From: Chryseobacterium sp. Leaf180
GTDB lineage: Bacteria; Bacteroidota; Bacteroidia; Flavobacteriales; Weeksellaceae
Reading direction: 5' to 3'
Assembly: GCF_001424585.1 (NCBI RefSeq)
Contig: NZ_LMPJ01000009.1
Coordinates: forward strand, 1 to 64,000
DNA length: 64,000 nt
Shown one piece after another: positions 16,574 through 26,789 of this stretch; positions within the stretch are counted from its first letter, which is position 1, and each line of letters opens with the position of its first letter. The notes below the pieces were generated by a model, which saw nothing but the letters and a program-made list of their open reading frames with translations, searched no databases and had not been told where the DNA came from. The translations under genes and the position numbers were made by a program.

Positions 16574-18199
16574 ATGTCAAAAGCAATTTCGCAAGTACCA
16601 TTTGCAGTAAATGAGCCGGTAACTTCTTACGAACCGGGATCAGCAGAAGTAAAATCTCTTCTTGCAACTTACAAAAAAATGTGGGCAGAAAAGACAGAGA
16701 TCCCAATGATTATCAACGGTAAAGAAGTAAAAACAGGCGATACTGTTCAGCTTCAGTCACCACAGGATCATGCGCATGATTTCGGTTTTTATCATAAAGG
16801 AACAATGCAGCATGTAGATGATGCCATCAACACAGCATTAGCCGCAAAAAAACAGTGGAACGACCTTGGATGGGAGCACCGTGCAGCGATTTTCTTAAAA
16901 GCAGCAGATCTTCTGGCGGGTCCTTACAGAGACGTGATCAATGCCGCAACTATGATCGGACAGTCTAAAAATGTTCATCAGACTGAAATTGATGCAGCTT
17001 GTGAATTCATCGATTTCTTGAGATTCAACGTTGAGTTTATGACAGAAATGTATTCTGAGCAACCGGTTTCTGACGCAGGAATCTGGAACAGAGTAGAATA
17101 CAGACCTTTGGAAGGATTCTGTTTTGCAGTTACACCTTTCAACTTTACAGCGATTTCAGGAAACCTGCCGACCTGTATGGCAATGCTTGGAAACGTGGTG
17201 GTTTGGAAACCTTCAGACAAACAAATCTATTCAGCTAAAGTAATCATGGATGTTTTAATCGAAGCGGGACTTCCTGCAGGTGTTATCAACATGATTTTTA
17301 CAGACGGAAAAGAAACTGCCGAAAAAGTAATGGCTCACAGAGATTTTGCGGGACTTCACTTTACAGGATCTACCAAAGTTTTCCAGGGAATGTGGAAAAT
17401 GATTGGTGACAATATTCACAACTACAGAACGTACCCGAGAATCGTTGGTGAAACTGGTGGAAAAGATTTCGTTATCGCTCACCCTTCAGCAAATGTAGAA
17501 GCTGTTGCAACAGGTTTAGTAAGAGGTTCTTTTGAGTATCAGGGACAAAAATGTTCTGCGGCTTCAAGAGCTTATATCCCTAAATCTCTTTGGGCTGATG
17601 TAAAAAAAGTAATGGAAACTCAGATTGCTTCAATCAAAGTAGGTTCTCCTGAAGATCCTTCAAACTTTGTAAACGCAGTAATCGATAAAAATTCTTTCGA
17701 AAAATGTAAAGGATATATCGACAGAGCAAACGCTTCAGATGTTGCCAACGTTGTAATAGGTGGTAAAACTGATGATTCCAAAGGCTGGTTTGTACATCCA
17801 ACTGTTATAGAAACTACAGATTCTCAGTACGAAAGTATGGTTGAAGAAATATTCGGTCCTATTTTGTCAGTTTTCGTTTATGAAGACGCTGACTGGGCAG
17901 AAACTTTAAAGGTGGTGGATTCTTCTTCGCCTTATTCATTGACGGGTTCAGTTTTCGCACAAGACAGATATGCTGTAAATGAAGCTTTCAAAGCATTGGA
18001 AAACGCATCAGGAAATTTCTATATCAACGACAAACCAACTGGCGCAGTTGTGGGTCAACAACCTTTTGGTGGCGGCAGAGCTTCAGGAACCAACGATAAG
18101 GCAGGTTCTAAAATGAACTTACTGAGATGGACTTCGGTGAGATCTATCAAAGAAACTTTTGTTTCGCCTAAAGATTATAAGTATCCTTATTTGGGATAA
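16574..18199 (+). CDS. pruA: L-glutamate gamma-semialdehyde dehydrogenase
   Basis: The 541-residue aldehyde dehydrogenase carries the catalytic E293 (GETGGKD) and C327 (GQKCSAASR) and the long form typical of delta-1-pyrroline-5-carboxylate dehydrogenases. It oxidises glutamate semialdehyde to glutamate with NAD+, the second step of proline breakdown. No proline dehydrogenase domain is fused and none is adjacent. A TAAATTTG -7 box at 16535-16542 lies 31 nt upstream. It ends in its own terminator. Confidence 0.96.
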   Translation: MSKAISQVPFAVNEPVTSYEPGSAEVKSLLATYKKMWAEKTEIPMIINGKEVKTGDTVQLQSPQDHAHDFGFYHKGTMQHVDDAINTALAAKKQWNDLGWEHRAAIFLKAADLLAGPYRDVINAATMIGQSKNVHQTEIDAACEFIDFLRFNVEFMTEMYSEQPVSDAGIWNRVEYRPLEGFCFAVTPFNFTAISGNLPTCMAMLGNVVVWKPSDKQIYSAKVIMDVLIEAGLPAGVINMIFTDGKETAEKVMAHRDFAGLHFTGSTKVFQGMWKMIGDNIHNYRTYPRIVGETGGKDFVIAHPSANVEAVATGLVRGSFEYQGQKCSAASRAYIPKSLWADVKKVMETQIASIKVGSPEDPSNFVNAVIDKNSFEKCKGYIDRANASDVANVVIGGKTDDSKGWFVHPTVIETTDSQYESMVEEIFGPILSVFVYEDADWAETLKVVDSSSPYSLTGSVFAQDRYAVNEAFKALENASGNFYINDKPTGAVVGQQPFGGGRASGTNDKAGSKMNLLRWTSVRSIKETFVSPKDYKYPYLG

Positions 18200-18220
18200 T
18201 ATTTTTTGACGATAAATGTA

Positions 18221-18255
18221 AACAGCTTTGATATTTTCAAGGCTGTTTTTTTTTA
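18221..18255 (+). terminator. Rho-independent terminator after pruA
   Basis: AACAGCTTTGA pairs with TCAAGGCTGTT (one mismatch) around a short AT loop and runs into eight or more T residues. Confidence 0.85.
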
Positions 18256-18357
18256 ATAAATATCGCAAAAGCCTTTATTAATCAGTATTAACATTAGAAA
18301 TATTTTTTCGGAATAATATTTGATTGCTCAGCTTCACACCCAAAAATTTTACATATA

Positions 18358-18600
18358 ATGAAAAAGTTATTGTTATTAAGCTTCGCTGTTGGCGCTATTG
18401 CTACAAGTTGCGGAACGAAGGAGGCGCAAATGTCAAACAGCACAGATTCTACATCTACTGATGCTGCTATGTCTGAAGCACAGCCAATGACTACTGACAC
18501 CATGAAGATGTCTACACCAGACACCATGAAAATGAAAATGGATACGATGACTCCTGCAACAGGGACAGCGACTCCAATGAACAATTCTACTACAAAGTAG
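18358..18600 (+). CDS. Small Met/Thr/Ser-rich lipoprotein
   Basis: An 80-residue protein with a lipoprotein signal (MKKLLLLSFAVGAIATSC; lipobox ATSC, C18). The mature part is low complexity, rich in T, S, M and D, with repeated TMKM/DTM units (TTDTMKMS, PDTMKMKMDTM). It should be exported and lipidated. The methionine-rich repeats could bind copper or other soft metals or protect against oxidation, but this is speculation. A terminator follows directly. Confidence 0.75.
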   Translation: MKKLLLLSFAVGAIATSCGTKEAQMSNSTDSTSTDAAMSEAQPMTTDTMKMSTPDTMKMKMDTMTPATGTATPMNNSTTK

Positions 18601-18610
18601 AATTAAAAAT

Positions 18611-18644
18611 AAAATCTGCTGTTTTTTCAGCAGATTTTATTTTA
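18611..18644 (+). terminator. Rho-independent terminator
   Basis: AAAATCTGCTG (18611-18621) pairs perfectly with CAGCAGATTTT (18628-18638) around a T6 loop, with further T residues after the stem. Confidence 0.85.
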
Positions 18645-18668
18645 CTAATTAAAAAAACATTAAACACT

Positions 18669-18932
18669 ATGAAAATACTTTTGACATCAGCAGTTGCCGG
18701 ACTTCTTTTTTTAGGAAGCTGCGCACAGAAAAAAGAAAACCGCGAGGAATATAAAGCTGAACACGATAAAGAATACATGAAAAATTCGCTCGGAGATACG
18801 GCAGTGAATCACTCAGAACCCGTTCCTCCAGGTTCGGTTGGTGCGACAGTGCAGCCTAAAGATACGATGACTGAAAAGTCGGTGAATCAGAACAAACAGG
18901 TGCCGGACACGGAACGTGGCGGTTACAGATAA
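18669..18932 (+). CDS. Small lipoprotein (87 aa)
   Basis: The signal MKILLTSAVAGLLFLGSC ends in a good lipobox (LGSC, C18). The mature 70 residues are charged and disordered in appearance (KKENREEYKAEHDKEYMKN, later PPGSVGATVQPKDTMTEKS). No family is recognised. It follows another small lipoprotein but is separated from it by a terminator, so it has its own promoter. A perfect palindromic terminator follows. Confidence 0.75.
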   Translation: MKILLTSAVAGLLFLGSCAQKKENREEYKAEHDKEYMKNSLGDTAVNHSEPVPPGSVGATVQPKDTMTEKSVNQNKQVPDTERGGYR

Positions 18933-18961
18933 ATTCCTTTTTACCTTTTTATAATTAATGA

Positions 18962-18993
18962 AAACAGTCCTGAGAAATTTCTCAGGACTGTTT
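18962..18993. terminator. Bidirectional terminator between lipoprotein and pnp
   Basis: A 32-bp perfect palindrome, AAACAGTCCTGAGAAA with its complement, sits between convergent genes and can end transcription from both sides. Confidence 0.85.
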
Positions 18994-19012
18994 GTTTATA
19001 AATAAATATTGA

Positions 19013-21283
19013 TTAAGCTTCGTTCAAAGGCTTGTGCTCGCCCGGTTGATCTCTTCCCTCAGGATTTACGTTTCCTTCCGGTCTCGCAGGACGGTCTTGT
19101 CTGTTGTCCTGTCTGTTTCCTTCCGGTCTTGGACCTCTCTGCTCTCCTTCAGGTCTAGCCGGTCTTTCTGGTCTTGGCAACAAAACTTTTCTTGAGAGTT
19201 TCATTTTTTTACGGTCATCATAACCCATAAATTTCACCTCAACCTGATCGCCTTCATTGTAAGGAACTTTATCCAGACGTGCCCATTCGATCTCCGAGAT
19301 ATGAAGAAGACCTTCGGTACCCTTAGCAATTGCTACGAATGCTCCGAAATCCATTACTTTCACTACTCTACCCTGATACACTTCACCTACAGTCGGTACA
19401 AAAGTGATCTCGTTGATCCTTGCGATTGCTTCATTGATTTTCTCTCTGCTGACACCGGAAATCTCGATTCTTCCGATTTCTCCAACTTCTTCAATGGCAA
19501 TAACCGTATCCGTATCTTTCTGCATCTGCTGAATGATTTTTCCACCAGGTCCTATAACAGCACCGATGAAATCTTTAGAGATCTCCAACATCACCATTTT
19601 CGGAGCGTGAGGTTTCACATCTTCTCTTGGAGCAGAAATAGTTTCGTTTAATTTATCAAGAATATGAAGTCTGCCTTCTTTAGCCTGAAGCAGTGCTTTC
19701 TCCATAATTTCCATAGAAAGTCCCTGAACTTTAATATCCATCTGGCAAGCGGTGATTCCGTCTGCAGTTCCTGTTACTTTAAAGTCCATATCACCTAAAT
19801 GATCTTCATCACCCAAGATATCAGAAAGAACGGTATATTTTCCGGTTTTAACGTCCGTTACCAATCCCATTGCAATACCTGAAACCGGTTTCGTAATCTG
19901 AATACCGGCGTCCATCAGAGCTAAAGTTCCTGCACAGACAGTTGCCATAGAAGATGAACCGTTTGATTCTAAAATATCAGAAACGATACGGATGGTATAA
20001 GGATTTTCTTCCGGGATCATGTTTGCCAAAGCTCTCTGAGCCAGGTTTCCGTGACCAACTTCTCTTCTTGAAGTTCCTCTCAAAGGTCTTGCTTCACCAG
20101 TTGAGAATGGCGGGAAGTTATAATGTAAGAAAAATCTCTCGTCGTAGTTTACCATTACGCTGTCTACCATGTTCGCATCTTTTACTGAACCTAAAGTTAC
20201 AGCCGTTAAAGACTGAGTTTCACCTCTTGTGAAGATTGCAGAACCGTGAGCTCCAGGTAAATAATCGATTTCTGACCAGATCGGACGGATTGTTTCAGGA
20301 TCACGACCGTCAAGACGGATTTTATCATTGATAATCATCTGACGCATCGCCTCTTTTTCCACATCGTGGAAGTACACTTTCACGAAAGGAGTTACTCTTT
20401 CAAGCTCTTCAACATTTTCAACATACTGAGCTAAAAATTCGTCACGTACTGCTCTGAATTTTTCACCTCTTTCTTCTTTTCCTGAAGGAGTTTTTGCTAC
20501 TTCGTATACTTTATCATACGTTTCTTTCCACACTTTCTCACGAATGGCTTCGTCGTGATTTTCGTGGCTGTATTCTCTTTTTGGTAATGATTTGCCTACT
20601 TTTTCAGCCAATCTTTCCTGAGCTTCAACTTGTTTTTTGATTTCAACGTGAGCGAACTGAATGGCTTCAAGCATTTCTGCCTCAGAAATTTCTTTCATCT
20701 CACCTTCCACCATGACGATAGAATCCTTCGTTGCACCCACCATGATGTCAAGGTCAGCCAATTTAAGATCTGCATAATTAGGGTTTACGGCTAATTTTCC
20801 GTCGATTCTCACTACTCGTACTTCAGACATTGGTCCGTTGAAAGGGATATCTGTAATTGCAATTGCTGCAGAAGCTGCCAAACCTGCTAAATCGTCAGGA
20901 ATTGAAAGTCCGTCATAAGAAATCAATGAAATCATTACCTGAACTTCCGCATGGAAATCTTCCGGGAATAATGGTCTAAGAACTCTGTCTACCAAACGCA
21001 TCGTCAGGATTTCCTGATCAGATGGTCTCGCTTCTCTTCTAAAAAAGTTTCCGGGGATTTTTCCACCTGCGTAGAATTTTTCTCTGTAATCTACTGTCAA
21101 TGGCAAGAAATCTACACCATCTTTTGCTTCTTTGCTGGCTACAACAGTTGCTAAAAGCATTGTTCCGCCGATTTTTACGACAACAGAACCGTCAGCCTGT
21201 TTCGCCAGTTTTCCTGTTTCGATTGTGATTTCTCTGCCGTCTGCAAGAATAATCGTTTCTGTAATTGCTTGAGGTATACTCAT
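19013..21283 (-). CDS. pnp: Polyribonucleotide nucleotidyltransferase (PNPase)
   Basis: The 756-residue protein has two RNase PH-like domains separated by a helical linker (about 1-230 and 320-550). A KH domain with the GPGGKIIQ motif and an S1 domain ([19 protein letters not shown]) follow. It degrades RNA 3'-5' by phosphorolysis. The C-terminal 55 or so residues form a disordered tail rich in P, R, E and G with repeated RPARPEG units, longer than in E. coli. It lies downstream of rpsO on the same strand, but a terminator separates them. Confidence 0.97.
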   Translation of the reverse strand: MSIPQAITETIILADGREITIETGKLAKQADGSVVVKIGGTMLLATVVASKEAKDGVDFLPLTVDYREKFYAGGKIPGNFFRREARPSDQEILTMRLVDRVLRPLFPEDFHAEVQVMISLISYDGLSIPDDLAGLAASAAIAITDIPFNGPMSEVRVVRIDGKLAVNPNYADLKLADLDIMVGATKDSIVMVEGEMKEISEAEMLEAIQFAHVEIKKQVEAQERLAEKVGKSLPKREYSHENHDEAIREKVWKETYDKVYEVAKTPSGKEERGEKFRAVRDEFLAQYVENVEELERVTPFVKVYFHDVEKEAMRQMIINDKIRLDGRDPETIRPIWSEIDYLPGAHGSAIFTRGETQSLTAVTLGSVKDANMVDSVMVNYDERFFLHYNFPPFSTGEARPLRGTSRREVGHGNLAQRALANMIPEENPYTIRIVSDILESNGSSSMATVCAGTLALMDAGIQITKPVSGIAMGLVTDVKTGKYTVLSDILGDEDHLGDMDFKVTGTADGITACQMDIKVQGLSMEIMEKALLQAKEGRLHILDKLNETISAPREDVKPHAPKMVMLEISKDFIGAVIGPGGKIIQQMQKDTDTVIAIEEVGEIGRIEISGVSREKINEAIARINEITFVPTVGEVYQGRVVKVMDFGAFVAIAKGTEGLLHISEIEWARLDKVPYNEGDQVEVKFMGYDDRKKMKLSRKVLLPRPERPARPEGEQRGPRPEGNRQDNRQDRPARPEGNVNPEGRDQPGEHKPLNEA

Positions 21284-21440
21284 AAATTGTTTTGTGTTGC
21301 ACTCCGTATTGAGTGCTTTTAATTGTTGTATTTCGTCTAAAAATTCGTTTGCAAAGATACGCTATTCTGATGGTTTTGTGAAAGATTTGCTTTGTTTTCT
21401 GATTATAAGGCTAATACATCTTTCAATTCTTATCAATAAA

Positions 21441-21473
21441 ACAAAAAAAAGCAGCTTTCACATGAAAGCTGCT
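21441..21473 (-). terminator. Rho-independent terminator after rpsO
   Basis: On the minus strand AGCAGCTTTCA pairs with TGAAAGCTGCT around a 2-nt loop and is followed by eight U residues. It lies 25 nt past the rpsO stop. Confidence 0.85.
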
Positions 21474-21497
21474 TCCTTATTTTTTCCGAAAAGCTGA

Positions 21498-21767
21498 TTA
21501 TTTTCTCAAACCCAGTTCGGCAATAATCGCTCTGTATCTTGCGATATCTTTTTTCTTAAGATAATCTAAAAGGCTTTTTCTTTTACCTACCAATTTTACC
21601 AAAGATCTCTCTGTGTTGAAATCGTGACGGTTTGCCTTCAAATGCTGAGAAAGGTGGTTGATTCTGTAAGTGAATAGAGCAACCTGTCCTTCAGCGCTTC
21701 CTGTGTCCTGTGCAGATTTTCCGTGTTTTGCGAAAATCTCTGATTTTTTTTCTGTTGTTAAGTACAT
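21498..21767 (-). CDS. rpsO: 30S ribosomal protein S15
   Basis: The 89-residue protein matches bacterial S15 throughout: FAKHGKSAQDTGSAEGQVALFTYRI, HLKANRHDFNTERSLVKLVGKRKSLLDYLKK and the LGLRK ending. It binds 16S rRNA in the small-subunit platform. It is followed by its own terminator and then pnp, the usual rpsO-pnp neighbourhood. Confidence 0.98.
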   Translation of the reverse strand: MYLTTEKKSEIFAKHGKSAQDTGSAEGQVALFTYRINHLSQHLKANRHDFNTERSLVKLVGKRKSLLDYLKKKDIARYRAIIAELGLRK

Positions 21768-21937
21768 TCCAATATTGTTTAATGATTATTATGTAACGGG
21801 TGCAAAATTACAAAAAATTTCCAAACGGCAAAGACTTTTATGGCTTATATATTGATATACAAATCCTGATGTTAAAATTTCTTAAAATATTTTCAGCTAT
21901 TATTTAAAAAGAATGTAATTTTACCGTCACAATTCCG

Positions 21938-22492
21938 ATGAAAAAAAATCAACTCTTTCTACTGTCTGCCAGCCTCTTACTTCTGGGTTTTACTGCTTTG
22001 AAAGCACAAAAAAAACCGGTTGAAAATCAGGTTAAAAAAATCCTATACTTCAATCCGGAAGTAGAACCAAATCTTGAAGAAATAAAGGAACCTACCAATA
22101 ATGCATTCTTTGGTGCCGTTTCAGACAAAATCAGCAGCCGGCGAAACCGTCTGATGCGTACCGAAACGCAGATGCCCTATGACAGCATTGACACTAAAAC
22201 CATTATAGAATATGGCAAAAACAATGATGCCGATTTTATTGTCGTTCCGAAAATTAAATATTTTAAAGTCGGACTTGGCAAATACGTATTTTCCAATCAG
22301 GTTTTGGTGAGCATGAAAGTTTTTGATGCCAACGGAAATCTTCTTACTTCTTCACAATACGACACATACCGTAAAAATATGCGGCTTTTGGGTTCTACCG
22401 AAAATTCAATAAAAATCGGAACCAATGGCGCGATGAAAACCATTTTTCAGGAGCTTAAAAAACTGAAAACGGTCTCTGAAAATACTTTTTAA
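21938..22492 (+). CDS. Secreted hypothetical protein
   Basis: The 184-residue protein has a signal peptide (MKKNQLFLLSASLLLLGFTALKAQ, cleavage after the ALKA region). The mature part shows alternating strands, including YGKNNDADFIVVPKIKYFKVGLGKYVFSNQVLVSMKVFDANG. This resembles the beta-alpha pattern of outer-membrane-associated proteins that probe a DxxADFIVVP strand, but I cannot name a family. Likely periplasmic. It is monocistronic and upstream of mgtE. Confidence 0.65.
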   Translation: MKKNQLFLLSASLLLLGFTALKAQKKPVENQVKKILYFNPEVEPNLEEIKEPTNNAFFGAVSDKISSRRNRLMRTETQMPYDSIDTKTIIEYGKNNDADFIVVPKIKYFKVGLGKYVFSNQVLVSMKVFDANGNLLTSSQYDTYRKNMRLLGSTENSIKIGTNGAMKTIFQELKKLKTVSENTF

Positions 22493-22576
22493 ACTTTAAT
22501 TATATCTTAAATCTCGGCTCTTCCCACGTTTCCCTGACATTTTTAATTTATTTTTGCATCTGAAAAAAATGAAGGG

Positions 22577-23899
22577 TTGAAACATCAGGACGAATTTATC
22601 TTCAACGATGCCGATATTGCAGAACGTCTCAGCGAATTACCTGCAGATGAACGTTTGCTTGCTTTTCTGAAAGTTCCGAAAGAATTCAAAGCTGAAGTTT
22701 TTTCCCACCTCGACCCTGATTTTCAGGAGGAAACCATCCGAAGCATTGGCAGCGATGAAGTTTCTGAAATCCTCAATGCGATGACGCCTGATGACCGTAC
22801 GGCACTTTTTGAAGACTTTCCGGACGAGCTTATCAAATACTCCATCAATCATCTGAATCCGCAGGAACGGAGAGTCGCCCTGAAACTTCTTGGCTACGAT
22901 TCAAATTCCATCGCACGACTGATGACGCCTTATTACATCCAAATCCGAAAAGAATGGACCGTCAAAAGATGTCTTCAACAGATCAAAAAAGTTGGAAAAC
23001 GCGTTGAAACTATCAATCATTTATATGTCGTTGATGAAAGAAACCGCCTGATCGACGATCTTGCGTTAGGAAGTTTACTGCTTGTCGATGACGATACTTT
23101 GGTATCTGATCTTACCGATAATCAGTTTGTTGCGATCAGTACAATGACTTCGAAAGAAGATGCAGTAACCTACTTTGAAAAGTACGACCGCACAGCTCTT
23201 CCGATTGTCACCGAAGCCGGTGTTCTTGTTGGAATTGTGACGATTGATGATATTTTAGATCAGATCGAATCTCAAAATACAGAAGACATTCAGAAATTCG
23301 GTGGTGTGGAGGCACTCGATGACCCATATATTCAGACGCACTGGTGGGAAATGATCAAAAAACGCGGTCTCTGGCTGATCGTTTTATTTTTCCTGCAGCT
23401 CATCACCGCTTCTGTGATGGGATTTTATGAAAATGAGATTGAAAAAGCTGTTGTTTTGGCTCTATTTATTCCGTTAATTATTTCGAGTGGAGGAAATTCC
23501 GGTTCACAGGCTGCAACATTGATTATCCGTGCGATGGCTCTTCAGGAAATTACAATAAAAGACTGGTGGACGGTGATGAAAAAAGAAATTATTACGGGTG
23601 TTATTCTCGGAACTTTTCTCGGCGTCATCGGTTTTTTCAGAATCATGATCTGGCATGAAATCGGTTGGTTCGATTATGGCGATTACTGGTTTTTCATTGG
23701 CATCAGCGCCGGAATTTCTTTAGCCATGATTGTACTTTGGGGAACAATTTCGGGTTCGATGGTTCCATTTATTCTCAAAAAATTCAATCTTGATCCTGCG
23801 ACTTCTTCGGCACCATTTGTTGCGACTTTGGTTGATGTAACCGGTTTAATTATCTATTTTACTATTGCCGCGATGTTTCTGACCGGTAAACTTTTGTAA
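22577..23899 (+). CDS. mgtE: Magnesium transporter MgtE
   Basis: The protein has 440 residues. The MgtE N-domain (superhelical, about 10-115) is followed by two CBS domains (about 125-250) and five membrane helices (about 265-440) with the [20 protein letters not shown] signature. It imports Mg2+ at the inner membrane, gated by Mg2+ on the cytosolic domains. The only start that keeps the frame is TTG at 22577: the nearby ATG at 22569 is 8 nt upstream, in another frame, and reaches TGA after three codons. A TATTTTTG -7 box at 22549-22556 implies a leader of about 15 nt. Confidence 0.93.
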   Translation: MKHQDEFIFNDADIAERLSELPADERLLAFLKVPKEFKAEVFSHLDPDFQEETIRSIGSDEVSEILNAMTPDDRTALFEDFPDELIKYSINHLNPQERRVALKLLGYDSNSIARLMTPYYIQIRKEWTVKRCLQQIKKVGKRVETINHLYVVDERNRLIDDLALGSLLLVDDDTLVSDLTDNQFVAISTMTSKEDAVTYFEKYDRTALPIVTEAGVLVGIVTIDDILDQIESQNTEDIQKFGGVEALDDPYIQTHWWEMIKKRGLWLIVLFFLQLITASVMGFYENEIEKAVVLALFIPLIISSGGNSGSQAATLIIRAMALQEITIKDWWTVMKKEIITGVILGTFLGVIGFFRIMIWHEIGWFDYGDYWFFIGISAGISLAMIVLWGTISGSMVPFILKKFNLDPATSSAPFVATLVDVTGLIIYFTIAAMFLTGKLL

Positions 23900-23921
23900 C
23901 TCTTTTTTTATTAAAAATACC

Positions 23922-24080
23922 GTGAAATCAATCTTCCTTTTTTTAATGATTATTATTTTTAATCTTAATTTTTCACAGACATTTAATGAAAGGGAAGGTT
24001 CTGCACTCTTTTTTATCATATCGGGAAAAGAAAAAAAAGAAATTGACGAGCTGGTAACACTTTACAACAACCAGTATTAA
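23922..24080 (+). CDS. Possible small secreted peptide (52 aa)
   Basis: A GTG-started frame (or ATG at codon 9) encodes a hydrophobic, signal-like N-terminus (FLFLMIIIFNLNFSQ) and a short polar tail ending in DELVTLYNNQY. Its TAA stop touches the ATG of the next gene, which suggests translational coupling. I know no homologue; it could be a remnant of a longer exported protein. Confidence 0.4.
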   Translation: MKSIFLFLMIIIFNLNFSQTFNEREGSALFFIISGKEKKEIDELVTLYNNQY

Positions 24081-24806
24081 ATGAAAATTATTTCTCTCGT
24101 TCCATCCATCACAGAAACTTTATTTGATCTTGGTCTTACCGAAAATGAAGTGATCGGGCGCACAAAATTCTGCATTCATCCTTCAGAGAAGGTGAAAAAA
24201 ATCGAGATTATTGGTGGTACAAAAAATCTGAATATTGATAAAATAAAAAGTCTGAAGCCGGATATTATTTTAGCCAATAAAGAAGAAAATGTAAAAGATC
24301 AGGTTGAATCTCTAATGCAGGATTTCCGCGTGGAAGTTTTTGATACAGAAACTCTTAAAGATAATTATCAGCTCGTAAAAACGCTGGGCAGTCTTTTCGG
24401 AAAACAGGAAGCTGCACAGATTTTTAACGAGAAAATTAAAAACGTTTTAGATCAGTTTAAAATAAAATCTCCCATAAAAGCCGCTTATCTGATCTGGAAA
24501 AACCCTTACATGACAGTCGGCTCAGACACTTTTATTCATCATGTTCTTGCGGAAATCGGTTTTGAAAACCTTTTTAAAGATCAAACACGCTATCCTGAAA
24601 TTACAGCTGATGATTTAGCTGATGCTGGTGTGATTATGCTTTCGTCCGAACCTTTTCCGTTTAAAGAAAAACATATTGACGAACTTAGAACGATGTTTCC
24701 TGAGAAAAAAATCATGATTGTGGATGGTGAAGCTTTTTCCTGGTACGGAACGCATATCGCAAAATGCGAAGATTATTTTAGAAATCTCATTGCTGAATTT
24801 GCATAA
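24081..24806 (+). CDS. BtuF-like helical-backbone ABC substrate-binding protein, no signal peptide
   Basis: The 241-residue protein follows the BtuF/FhuD fold: KIISLVPSITETLFDLGL at the very start, IGRTKFCIHP, then SLKPDIILANKEEN, a backbone helix, and a second lobe (VGSDTFIHHVLAEIGFENLF...YPEITADDLADAGVIML). Family members bind cobalamin or iron chelates in the periplasm. Here residue 1 begins directly on the first strand, so no export signal is visible and no permease or ATPase gene is adjacent. It may be cytosolic or use an unseen partner. The ligand is not known. Confidence 0.85.
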   Translation: MKIISLVPSITETLFDLGLTENEVIGRTKFCIHPSEKVKKIEIIGGTKNLNIDKIKSLKPDIILANKEENVKDQVESLMQDFRVEVFDTETLKDNYQLVKTLGSLFGKQEAAQIFNEKIKNVLDQFKIKSPIKAAYLIWKNPYMTVGSDTFIHHVLAEIGFENLFKDQTRYPEITADDLADAGVIMLSSEPFPFKEKHIDELRTMFPEKKIMIVDGEAFSWYGTHIAKCEDYFRNLIAEFA

Positions 24807-24830
24807 AAAACTCCGACATCTGCCGGAGTT
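24804..24830. terminator. Terminator between convergent genes
   Basis: AACTCCG (24809-24815) pairs with CGGAGTT (24824-24830). The T run is best for the minus-strand gene (GAF protein). Confidence 0.75.
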
Positions 24831-24846
24831 GATTCATTATTCTTAA

Positions 24847-25296
24847 TTATAAAATCTTGGAAACTTCATTGCAAAGCCATTCCAGAAGTTCTAAATCTTC
24901 TTTCGTAAAAGGATCCACCGTATGAGAATCAATATCGATCTGACCGATGTTTTCTCCGTTTTTAAAGATCGGAACCACGATTTCAGCTTTGGTATCAATC
25001 GAACAGCTTAAATAATTATCCTCCAGTTTCACATCAGGAACCACGAATGTTTCGTTTGAAACCGCCACCTGACCGCAAATTCCTTTTCCGTAAGGAATGA
25101 TGGTATGATCAGTTTCCGCACCGACATACGGCCCGAGTTTAAGCTCATTTTTATCACCGTTTTTAAAGTAAAATCCCGTCCAGTTGTAGTAAGAAATTTC
25201 CTGATCAAGCAGTGAGCAGACTTTTTGAAGTTTTTCTTCGGTATTATCTTTCGGACTTTCAAGGATGAAAGAAAGCCTTTTTTTCAGTTCAGACAT
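24847..25296 (-). CDS. GAF-domain free methionine-(R)-sulfoxide reductase
   Basis: A single 149-residue GAF domain with the fRMsr pattern: NWTGFYF near residue 38, PYGKGICGQVA with C74, and NYLSCSIDTKAEIVVPI with C98. By alignment these correspond to C94 and C118 of E. coli YebR. The third E. coli cysteine (C84) has no counterpart; a histidine/threonine stretch stands there. It would reduce free methionine sulfoxide in the cytoplasm using thioredoxin. It lies 11 bp downstream of a conserved unknown gene, likely in the same operon. Confidence 0.88.
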   Translation of the reverse strand: MSELKKRLSFILESPKDNTEEKLQKVCSLLDQEISYYNWTGFYFKNGDKNELKLGPYVGAETDHTIIPYGKGICGQVAVSNETFVVPDVKLEDNYLSCSIDTKAEIVVPIFKNGENIGQIDIDSHTVDPFTKEDLELLEWLCNEVSKIL

Positions 25297-25307
25297 TTTT
25301 TTATTTT

Positions 25308-26735
25308 TTAAGAAAATTGTTTTAGAGAAAGTTCCTGCTTGTAGCCAAACATTCCTCTTTCTTTTATCATTTCTGCTACACCATTAGGCAGCTGATTTTC
25401 CCAGCCGCTGATATTGCAGGTAATTTTACGTAAAATTTCACGAGAATAGATTTCCAGAAATTCCGGATTATAGTTTCTGATATCTACAATACGGTTATTC
25501 AGTTTAAAATATTTGTACAGTTCTTTAAGATTTTCCTGCACTTTAAGATTGGATGAATCAAGAAGTTCATGCGTCTCAGGATCTTTGTAAGGATAAAGGT
25601 AGACGCGCATTCCGTTTCTGAAAAACTTACCAAAAGCTTCCAGAATTCCACCTGAAAGATCATTGTAATATTTCTCATCAAAAACCATTAAAAGATTGTT
25701 TACGCCCATCGCCACTCCGATATTTCCGTTTGTATAATGGGAGAAATAATCGATTAGACGGTAATATTCAGAGAAATTTGAAATAATTACAGTATACCCG
25801 AGTTTTCCGAGAACATCCACTCTGTCGAGAAAATCCCGCTCATCAATATCGCCGTCGGCCCGAAGGTTTGAAATGGTGATTTCTATTAAAATTTCGGTCT
25901 CTTCGGCAGTACAGATCGCATCTTTCATAAACATATCGATGCCGTTTTTAAGCATATCAATATTTACGTTCGTCACCGGCCTGAAACTTCCACGCACCGC
26001 GAAAATATTTTTTTTATACAGAACATCAGCCGGAAGCATATTATTTCCTTTTGAATTAAAAATAACCGCATCTGTCATGTTATTTTTTACCAGCTGCAGC
26101 GACATTAAACGGTTGTCGACATATTCAAAAGCCGGACCGCTGAAGTCGATCATATCGATCTCCAGATTGTCTGTTGCGACGTCATCATAAAGAGATTCAA
26201 TTAATCTTCGTGGATTATCAAAATAGGTAAATGCGCCATATATCAGGTTAACACCAAGATTTCCGAGGGTTTCCTGCTGAAGTGTAGCATCGTTTTCTTT
26301 AAATTTAACATGAATAACAACCTCATTGTAATCTTCATTTTCTTTCACCTGAAAACGTAGTCCTACCCAACCGTGACCTTTTACTGTTTTATCAAAGTTA
26401 ATCGTTGTAACCGTGTTTGCGTAAGAAAAGAACTTCCTGTCTGGGCTGTTTTCTCTGGAAATACGCTCCTCGATAAGAGAAACTTCATAACGAAGCATTT
26501 TACGAAGTCTGTTTTGCGTCACGTAGCGGTTTTTAACCTCTTTTCCGTAGATCGCATCACTGAAGTCCTTATCGTATGCAGACATCGCTTTGGCTATCGT
26601 ACCGGAAGCGCCGCCCGCTCTGAAGAAGTGCCGCACTGTTTCCTGACCTGCTCCAATCTCTGCGAAAGTACCGTAAATACTGGGATCGAGATTAATGGTT
26701 AATGCTTTCTGTTTAGGAGTGAGTTTCTGATACAT
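25308..26735 (-). CDS. Conserved cytosolic protein of unknown function (475 aa)
   Basis: A long, soluble protein starting with KLTPKQKALTINLDPSIYGTFAEIGAGQE and containing HFFRAGGASGTIAKAMSAYDK, which I recognise as a protein widely conserved in Bacteroidota. It has no signal peptide, barrel or plug, so labels such as TonB-dependent receptor found on relatives are not supported. No nucleotide-binding motif is obvious. It is followed closely by the fRMsr gene on the same strand and is divergent from the MBL hydrolase gene, with a 54-bp promoter region. Confidence 0.8.
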   Translation of the reverse strand: MYQKLTPKQKALTINLDPSIYGTFAEIGAGQETVRHFFRAGGASGTIAKAMSAYDKDFSDAIYGKEVKNRYVTQNRLRKMLRYEVSLIEERISRENSPDRKFFSYANTVTTINFDKTVKGHGWVGLRFQVKENEDYNEVVIHVKFKENDATLQQETLGNLGVNLIYGAFTYFDNPRRLIESLYDDVATDNLEIDMIDFSGPAFEYVDNRLMSLQLVKNNMTDAVIFNSKGNNMLPADVLYKKNIFAVRGSFRPVTNVNIDMLKNGIDMFMKDAICTAEETEILIEITISNLRADGDIDERDFLDRVDVLGKLGYTVIISNFSEYYRLIDYFSHYTNGNIGVAMGVNNLLMVFDEKYYNDLSGGILEAFGKFFRNGMRVYLYPYKDPETHELLDSSNLKVQENLKELYKYFKLNNRIVDIRNYNPEFLEIYSREILRKITCNISGWENQLPNGVAEMIKERGMFGYKQELSLKQFS

Positions 26736-26789
26736 TAGGGCACAAAATTTTTCGTAAATTTACCAAAATTAAAACAACCTCAAAAGAAA

